DNA from: Aedes albopictus
Taxonomy: Eukaryota > Arthropoda > Insecta > Diptera > Culicidae
Length of the DNA stretch: 64,000 nucleotides
NCBI RefSeq assembly: GCF_035046485.1
Contig: NC_085137.1
Coordinates: 457,617,004 to 457,681,003 of the forward strand
Reading direction: 5' to 3'
The position numbers and the translations under genes are program-made. This document shows positions 58,140-64,000 of this stretch, piece by piece (within the stretch, counting starts at the first letter, position 1; every line of letters begins with the position of its first letter). The notes beneath the pieces are model-generated. The model was not told the origin of the DNA. It worked only from the letters and a program-made list of their open reading frames with translations, and did no database searches.

Positions 58140-58280
58140 CCCGGGAGCGGTCGCGTCGTGTACTGAGTACACGCACCATGAAAAAAATCACGCTTGTGGT
58201 ACACAGCGTGAGCGTCGCTTGTGGTACACAGCGTGAGCGTAGTGTCACTGAGGGTAGCCGAAGACGCGACTGCTCGAGGG
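58140..58280. mobile_element. piggyBac-like MITE flanked by TTAA
   Basis: TTAA at 58136-58139 and 58281-58284 bracket 141 bp with ends CCCGGGAGCGGTCGCG and (complement of right) CCCTCGAGCAGTCGCG. Internally CGCTTGTGGTACACAGCGTG is tandemly doubled. TTAA plus CCC ends fits piggyBac. Confidence 0.88.
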
Positions 58281-58371
58281 TTAACTCACTTATAAAATCA
58301 TGAGATAATCTGGGCTCCCTCTCTTGCCCCAATAATGGCCCTGCATTAATTTTTTTCCTGCAAATGCTACA

Positions 58372-58659
58372 GGATTGGGGCCCATATAGCCGAGGCGGTA
58401 AACGCACGGGTATTCAGCATGACCATGCTGAGGGTGACGGGTTCGATTCCCGGTCGGTCCAGGATCTTTTCGTAAAGGAAATTTCCTTGACTTCCTTGGG
58501 CATAGAGTATCTTCGTGCCTGCCACACGATATACACATGCAAAATGGTCATTGGCAGAGGAAGCTCTCAGTTAATAACTGTGGAAGTGCTCATAGAACAC
58601 TAAGCTGAGAAGCAGGCTTTGTCCCAGTGAGGACGTTACGCCAAAAAAAGAGGAGAGGA
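58372..58659 (+). mobile_element. Feilai-type SINE, intact, TSD GCAAATGCTACA
   Basis: Full 288-bp copy flanked by GCAAATGCTACA (58360-58371, 58660-58671). The tRNA-derived head has an A box TAGCCGAGGCGGTAAACG and B box GGTTCGATTCC (about 58440-58450), then CGGTCGGTCCAGG, a body with CACACGATATACACATGC and GGCAGAGGAAGCTCTCAGTT, and a tail GGACGTTACGCC with an A-rich end. It lies in the presumed intron about 200 bp before the CUB-like exon. Confidence 0.95.
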
Positions 58660-58779
58660 GCAAATGCTACATTGTTACCATATTGCCCTGAAAGTTGAAG
58701 AAAGCTTTCAGAAATAAAGCAATCTGCTATGTAACATTTCATATGAACATTTTGTGATGGTTGTGAAGACTGTTCTAAT

Positions 58780-58832
58780 TATTATTATCACTTTATTATA
58801 GAGATTTTCAGCTCTAGGCTGGTTCATTTCTT
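58780..58832 (-). mobile_element. 53-bp truncated retroposon 3' end, TSD AAGACTGTTCTAAT
   Basis: A perfect 14-bp duplication (58766-58779, 58833-58846) surrounds a fragment. On the minus strand it reads GAACCAGCCTAGAGCTG then AAAATCTCTATAATAAAG and an ATAATAAT tail. Severe 5' truncation with a long duplication is typical of LINE-mediated insertion. It ends about 40 bp before the 3' splice site at 58874. Confidence 0.9.
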
Positions 58833-58874
58833 AAGACTGTTCTAATAAATTTTCTCTTCTTTTTGTGTTTTCAG

Positions 58875-59050
58875 GTACGTACCCCAATCCAAAAAGTATA
58901 TGGAACTGTAAGGTATTTGTAAAAAATCGAAATAGAATTATTTATTTGAAGCTTTCAGTTTCTGTTGATTGTGTTGCAGAATTTCTTAACATGCAGCATC
59001 CAGCACGTGTTTTATGTGAAGGAGTAAATAGAATTGAAATCTGTGGATAA
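58875..59050 (+). CDS. Terminal exon of a CUB-like secreted protein (partial gene)
   Basis: A long pyrimidine tract (TTTTCTCTTCTTTTTGTG) and AG at 58873-58874 precede a frame entering with two bases of a split codon. It then reads TYPNPKSIWNCKVFVKN, RIIYLKLSVSVDC, EFLNMQHPARVLCEGVNR, IEICG and TAA. The tyrosine-proline opening, the cysteine after W, the IIYLKLSV strand and the spacing to later cysteines resemble a CUB domain, a secreted interaction fold. AATAAA signals lie 93 and 116 bases after the stop. Upstream exons were not found in the window; a SINE and a truncated retroposon occupy the presumed intron. CUB assignment is inference. Confidence 0.5.
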
Positions 59051-59142
59051 AATTTTACAACTGTATGGAGTTCGGATAAAAAAATGCAAATGCACCAATA
59101 TTTCAAGAATTTATTTAACTCATTAACAATACTGTTGGTAGG

Positions 59143-59171
59143 AATAAAACCTATCGCTTTCATTCAATAAA
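59143..59171 (+). promoter_or_regulatory. Two AATAAA polyadenylation signals
   Basis: AATAAA at 59143-59148 and 59166-59171, both within 125 bases of the stop of the CUB-like exon, the usual spacing for a short 3'UTR. Confidence 0.5.
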
Positions 59172-59419
59172 ATCCTGGTAATTTTACGATTTAAGATGTG
59201 CAAACGAGAATAAATATACGATATGATAAGTACGTTTAATAATGTCCGTGTGACTACGATCCAGTGGCAGTAAAATCGTCTCGAAAACATTCCACTTCAG
59301 CTTAGGATTAAAAACTTAAACTTACAGCAAGTACCTAGAATCAGTCAGCGTTGAGAAAATCTATAGGGAAATGAGCGTTTCCAATAAATATAAATTGAAG
59401 TTTAAAATTAGAAGCACAT

Positions 59420-60170
59420 AAGCCGCGTGACAGAAAAGTGTCGTAAGTTCGGTTCGATGTCGTCGTTTGTTGTTCATCTTACTGCTAGAGGAGCGTAGCC
59501 ATCATCGTTTCGTTGGATGGATGCCTGATTACCTTACACATTACATATAAAAGTATGATAGTTGTTTTTTCTTTTCTTTTTTTTTCTGGTCGTCGGACAG
59601 AAAAGACTCCCGGGGCTTTTTTCGCGAGGAAAAAATAGCGAAGAAGAAACGTCGAAAGTGCGAAAGAAACGCACTCGTTACACCATACCACACCAGTATG
59701 AAGGTACCACCGTGTCGTCAGTTATAAAGAGCCTAACAATAAACAATTAAAATATCTTAAACTCTGCATTGTGCTCGAGTGTCTTTCCCTCTGCGGGGCG
59801 GGGCGCGTTTTTCTTTCATTTTTTTGTGCGAATGGCGAAGGGGTAAGACACTGGACGAGGGCCGGCCCGGGGGTAGTTTGTGAAAAAGTCGAAGCCTACT
59901 ACTGCTCAGCGTACGCTGTTTAACGAGTATGCTCGCGCACATTTATGGTATGGTCTCTCGTAATAGGGGCCGATCGGTGGTGATTTGGGCTGCAATGAAA
60001 AAAAAGCAGTAGAAAATTAATGTATTGAAAATCAGGGTAAAATTGTGGCAAGCTCTCAAAAGTGCGTTCGACTGAAAAGAGCGGCGCCGAATTGGAGCCC
60101 TGCCATTTGGCATCTACAAGCGATTCTTCGCATTTGGATGTCGAAAGTTTGTGAGTGAGTTTACTGGGTA
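59420..60170 (+). other. GC-rich island with TATA motif, AATAAA and a donor-like site
   Basis: TATAAAAG at 59546-59553, CAATAAAC near 59738, a GC-rich stretch (GGGGCGGGGCGCG near 59795, GGGCCGGCCCGGGGG near 59861) and GTGAGTGAG near 60150. It could be a promoter with a non-coding first exon. Alternatively, TATA and AATAAA about 190 bp apart suggest a solo LTR. No TG...CA ends or target duplication were fixed. Confidence 0.35.
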
Positions 60171-60479
60171 CATGCAGCTACTCGTACATTAGGGTGATCC
60201 ATTAATAATAATGTTCGTAAAGTCATATTGTTCATCCTATGTAAATTTAAAGAAATATTATAATAAAATTGCATACATTCTATACGGTAAATGCATTTTT
60301 AATATTCGCAGGCGTAATTTCTGGCGATGCCTCAATACCTCCAGATACGCAGAACCAGTACATACCAAATTTATCTTCTGACGAATTATTTCAGCAAATC
60401 TTCCAGAAGCGTCACAAAGAATTCTTTTATAAAATCTGGCTAATTCTTCTATGTTTTTTTCACAAATCATTTTACAGAT
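60171..60479. other. Unassigned AT-rich sequence
   Basis: An AG-ended tract near 60311 (TTTTTAATATTCGCAG) could be an acceptor, but the following frame soon becomes minisatellite-like. No call. Confidence 0.3.
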
Positions 60480-61680
60480 TGTTTGAGAAATTCATCCAGG
60501 GATTATTTCAGTACTCCTGTGAATATTTATTCAGAAATTTCTCTAGGAATTCGTATGGAGAATGTATAAGGGATTCCTTTAGAAAATCTACCAAAGCTTT
60601 ATTCAGAAATTCTCCAAAAATTTTTTTCTAATTTTTTTTTCCGAAATTTGTCCGAGTATTTGACCAGAAATTCCTTCACGGGTTTTTTTACAAAATCTTC
60701 CATAGATTCATTCGGAGATTTTCTTCGGGGATTTGATTCGAAATTCCTTCTATTTAACAAATTTCATTAAAAAAATCTTTCGAAGTATCCTGCGTTATTT
60801 ACTTCTGAAATTTCTCCGTTTAAAAAAAATCCATGAATTTGGACAGAAATTTTTCCAAGCATTTCACAAGGAATTCTCCAGCAACTTCCAATTTCTCCAG
60901 ATATTTCACTAGGGATTTCTCCAGACGTTTCACAATTTCTATCAGAAAATCTTCCTGAGCTTTCTATAGAAATTCCTCCATGGACTCTTAAAAAAAGTGA
61001 AATTCGGTAATTTTCTTCAGGGATTCCTATAGAAACTGCCCAAGAAATTCCTTCACAATTTTTTCAGAGTATTCTTTCAGAAAATCTTACATGGCTTTTA
61101 TCAATAATTCGAGTAATAATTTCCTCAGAAATATCTCCAGATTTTCCTCCAGAAGTTTCTTTACAGATTTCTCATTGAAAACCTTCTATAGATTTTTTAA
61201 TGATTCTCGCACGAACCCTTGCTGAATTCCATCCTCGGATTCATTTGATAAGTCTTTCACGAGTTCCTGAAAAAATCTCCCAGAGATTCTTAAAGAAATT
61301 CTATCAGGAACTCCTTTGGAAATTTCTGGTTGATTTACTTTAAATAATCATCCAGGAAATCCTAAAAAAATCAGTCAAACTTTCTTTCACAAAATCTTCG
61401 GAGGATTGCTTAAGACTTTAGAGTGTCTTCCTAAAATTTCTCCAAGAACTCTTTAGGAAAGTCTTGCACGGATAGCTTCCAAAAATTTGCATCGATTCCT
61501 GTAGAAAATACTTCAAGAATTTTTCACTAAATTTCTTGAATAGATTGTTCCAGAAATTCATCTACGAATTTCTTCAGATTTTTTTTTATAGAGGGATCAG
61601 AAAATTCTCAAAGCATTTATCTAAAAAACCTTCCATGAACTTTCTCAAAAATACTCCATGGATTTTTTAGAAAGCGATTC
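60480..61680 (+). repeat. GAATTCCTCC-type minisatellite, single orientation
   Basis: AAATTTCTCCAGGGATTTC-like words on the TCC strand fill the block; no flip was seen. Strongly degenerate. Confidence 0.82.
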
Positions 61681-61705
61681 ACGGATACATTAAGACAAGA
61701 ATCAG

Positions 61706-61769
61706 AAAGGAGATGAACCAGCCATAGGCTGAAAATCTCGATAATAAAGATATGAAAAAAAAAACAATT
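61706..61769 (+). mobile_element. Truncated retroposon 3' end
   Basis: GAACCAGCCATAGGCTG followed by AAAATCTCGATAATAAAGAT and an A-run match the 58780-58832 fragment and the SINE tail at 34.85 kb. An imperfect duplication (AAGAATCAG / AAGAATTCAG) may flank it. Confidence 0.65.
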
Positions 61770-61779
61770 CAAGAATTCA

Positions 61780-62300
61780 GAACTCTTTCAAAGACGTTCC
61801 AAGACGTTTCAGGAGTTTTTGAGGGATTTTGGGGCGCTTTCAAGCAGTATTCAGAGGGGCTTCGCCTTAAAGCGTCTTGAAACTCCTCCGAAATATACCT
61901 ATTGCCAACTTGAAAGCCCCTTAGAACTTCCTAAAACCTCTGGAACGCCCCAAGAAACACCCCAAACCTCCAGGCATAATAAAACACCCCTGGAACGCCA
62001 CTGAAACATCCTGAAAGCCAGTGGAATGCCATCGGAGTCCTCTGGAATCCCCTCAAACTCCCTGGAATAGCCCTTGAACCCTCTGAAGCCCCCTGAAATC
62101 CTTTGCGACATCCCAGACAGTCCCATAAACCCCCAAAAGCCCCCTATAACCCCTTGAAAACCCCAGTAACGCTTCAAGCACCTCCTGAAACGCTTTTAAA
62201 TCTCCTGTGACGCTCATGAAACCCCTGAAACGTCTTGAAAACTTCTGGAACGCTTCTGAAACGCCCTAGAACGTCCCTGGCACCCTTTAGAAAAAAAAAA
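61780..62300. repeat. CGTTTCAGGAG minisatellite, strand-switching
   Basis: GACGTTTCAGGAGTTTTTG-type words to about 61865, then the complementary CTTGAAACTCCTCCG / CCTGGAACGCC form to 62290. Related in wording to the 42.1-43.0-kb array. Confidence 0.78.
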
Positions 62301-62618
62301 AAACATGGAACGCCATGGGCTTCATGCGATTTTTTTTTTAATTTTCTCTTGCAACGTTGGCTTATTTATCTGTATATTTACACCTCTGGAATTTGAAATG
62401 ATGTGATTTTGTTAAGATTTTGTTCTTTTACACATATTTATCATTTGCATTGATTTTGTTTACTTTCGTAATTCCGGCGAAGAACCCTACGCTGGTTCTG
62501 CAACACCACCGGTAGTCTCAAGTGTGGTTTGAGCCTATTTTCGTCCTAACGGTTCATTAGACATAAAAAAAAGTTTTTAATGTGGTCTGAGTCTATTTTC
62601 TTGCCACAATTTTATGAG

Positions 62619-62785
62619 CCAAGCAGCACACATGTCACAAAGCAGTGTCTACAGCGCAGGTTTTTGGTTGTACAGGAGCTACACTCATGTAATTCTAACT
62701 CAAAGGCAGAATAACTTGAAAATGACTCCTGTTCAACCAAAAACATGCGCTGTCGATACTCCTTTGTGACTTGTGTGCTGCTTGG
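62619..62785. mobile_element. MITE with CCAAGCAGCACAC inverted ends
   Basis: Arms of about 60 bp: CCAAGCAGCACACATGTCAC with ACAAAG.., and GGTTTTTGGTTG against CAACCAAAAACATGCGC, ending GTGTGCTGCTTGG. 167 bp. The target duplication was not resolved. The 66-codon frame here is an artefact. Confidence 0.78.
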
Positions 62786-62865
62786 GGAGTCACATGCATG
62801 GGTTCGGTTCACATTTACATTTGGTCATTCCAGGCGAAGCATCTGGAACTGGTTCCGGAACACTA

Positions 62866-62973
62866 GGGTAAAAGCACTAGACTTCACCCCTTAAAATTCT
62901 GTTCTAATCTAAAATGGAGTTTGTATGGAGCGGGCGTAGACTAGAGCAGTGGCGAAGTCTAATGCTTTTACCC
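62866..62973. mobile_element. TA-flanked MITE with GGGTAAAAGCA ends
   Basis: GGGTAAAAGCACTAGACTTC mirrors GAAGTCTAATGCTTTTACCC, with TA outside both ends (62864-62865, 62974-62975). 108 bp. Fits the Tc1/mariner type by target, though TA alone is weak. Confidence 0.85.
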
Positions 62974-63320
62974 TACCAGTTATTCCAAATATGGTCTGAG
63001 ACAATTTTCTTACTTAACCATATTGGGTTATCAAAAAATTCGCTATTTGATGTGCCGCATGCATGAGTCTGGTTCACTGTTACGTTTGATCACTTCTGGC
63101 GAGAAACCCCGAACCGATCCCATGGCAATACTGATTGTCCCAAATATGGGCTGAGACTACATATTTCATTCCTTAACGTTCATCAAGTTACCGAAAAAGC
63201 CGCGATTAGATATATCGCATGGATGCCCATATGACCACTTCCAGTGGGACACCCGTTCCGGGACACTACCGGTTATTTTATATATGGTCTGAGACTTTTT
63301 CCCCCACTAACTTTAGGTTA

Positions 63321-63518
63321 AGGTGCACCGGGGCAAGTTGAAACAGCGGGTTAACATGATGTTTTCTAATGATGACAAACAGTTCGATTGCCATAACACA
63401 TAGTTTTTGATTCAAACAATCTTTTAGCGAAGGATAAAATTCCAAATTTTATTGAAATCTATTTCAAAACATCGCGTTTCATCTTGCCCCACCCGTTTCA
63501 ACTTGCCCCGGTGTACCT
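63321..63518. mobile_element. TA-flanked MITE with AGGTGCACCGGGGC ends
   Basis: AGGTGCACCGGGGCAAGTTG and its inverted partner CAACTTGCCCCGGTGTACCT enclose 198 bp. TA is present outside both ends (63319-63320, 63519-63520). Non-coding. Confidence 0.88.
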
Positions 63519-63581
63519 TATCCAAAACGCTGCAGTATGATGTACTGCATGCATGAATTTGGTTCACATTTACCTTTGAAT

Positions 63582-63731
63582 CATAGACGCCAACTTAGGG
63601 GGGGGGGGGGGTGGTGCAAAGCATGGTTTTGACCCCCCCCCCCCAATATTTGACAATTTTTCGATTTTCCCATACAAACAATCAGAAAAATCAGGCTTTG
63701 CCCCTCCCCCCCCCCCCCATAAATTGATCTG
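63582..63731. mobile_element. hAT-type MITE, TSD CTTTGAAT
   Basis: Ends CATAGACGCCAACTTAGGGG and (complement of right) CAGATCAATTTATGGGGG are imperfect inverted repeats with long G/C runs. CTTTGAAT is duplicated at 63574-63581 and 63732-63739. The 68-codon proline/glycine-rich frame across it is an artefact. Confidence 0.87.
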
Positions 63732-64000
63732 CTTTGAATACTTCCGGCGGGACACCCGAAACCGGTTCCGGGACACTTCCTATAGTCTAAGATGTGGTCT
63801 GAGACTATTTTCTTGCTGAACGTTCATCAGGTTATCGGAAATGCCGCTATTGACTTCTTCTGGTGGGACACCCGGAACCGGATCTAAATTTTACTGGGTC
63901 CCAAATATGAAACTATTTTCTTGCCAACCGTTCATCAGGTTACCCAAAAAGCCACGATTTGTCGCATGCATGATGATGGTTCACTTTTATATTTGGCCAC

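Larger units (their letters stand above)
62390..64000 (+). repeat. ~145-bp tandem repeat, continues beyond the window
   Basis: A phrase of the type CTTCTGGCGGGACACCCG..CCGGTTCCGGGACAC recurs near 62468, 62828, 63093, 63233, 63740 and 63857. With it come TGGTCTGAGACTATTTTCTTG, GTTCATCAGGTTA and GCATGCATGA..GGTTCAC. Spacing is about 140-160 bp after removing four insertions. The last unit runs off the end. Confidence 0.82.

Noticed and set aside
1..64000. Integrated viral genes, transposase or reverse transcriptase frames
   Set aside because: No frame in the window shows such motifs; all transposons recognised are non-autonomous or truncated.

Overview
This 64-kb window is non-coding-rich animal DNA, most likely from a culicine mosquito and probably Aedes. 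The evidence is a Feilai-type tRNA-derived SINE, degenerate GGAATTCC-type minisatellite arrays, AT-rich background and a very high density of short DNA transposons. There are no bacterial or phage features. Most long open frames are read through repeats. The species is an inference; no search was run.

Genes. One convincing complete gene lies on the minus strand at 50559-51424. Its four exons have matching phases, GT/AG introns and a predicted 177-residue protein with four membrane segments. On the plus strand, 58875-59050 looks like the terminal exon of a secreted, CUB-like protein, with a clean 3' splice site and AATAAA signals downstream. Two weaker coding remnants are at 46816-46974 (+) and 1181-1590 (-). 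Several GC-richer islands without obvious repeats (about 12.1, 13.9, 21.8, 24.5, 27.6, 40.6 and 59.4 kb) may be intronic, regulatory or 5'UTR sequence.

Mobile DNA, left to right. 3.5-5.5 kb: an exact 265-bp tandem duplication, one copy split by a Helitron, then a ~304-bp tandem repeat carrying a hAT MITE. 6.8-9.4 kb: strand-switching minisatellite. 10.8-12.0 kb: 11-bp satellite. 12.8-16.4 kb: TA-flanked MITE and other TIR-type elements. 17-19.7 kb: ~145-bp tandem repeat next to a composite inverted-repeat element. 20.6-21.0 kb: near-perfect 400-bp hairpin. 22.7-26.9 kb: minisatellite plus nested hAT and other MITEs. 29-33.7 kb: strand-switching array and three inverted-repeat elements. 33.9-41.5 kb: SINEs, piggyBac-like MITE, and four hAT-type elements, including one of 2.1 kb with long TIRs and one carrying a tRNA-like sequence. 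42-43 kb and 48.8-50.2 kb: further arrays. 53.4-57.7 kb: a 3.5-kb foldback with a triplicated strand-switch core. 58-59 kb: piggyBac MITE, SINE and truncated retroposon just upstream of the CUB-like exon. 60.5-64 kb: more arrays and a ~145-bp tandem repeat peppered with four MITEs.

Target-site duplications were read directly for many insertions: eight seven- or eight-base hAT-type duplications, several TA or TTAA pairs, and SINE duplications of 10-14 bases. The order of several insertions can therefore be reconstructed. The genes do not form an operon-like unit; the window reads as intergenic or giant-intron DNA around one small gene.
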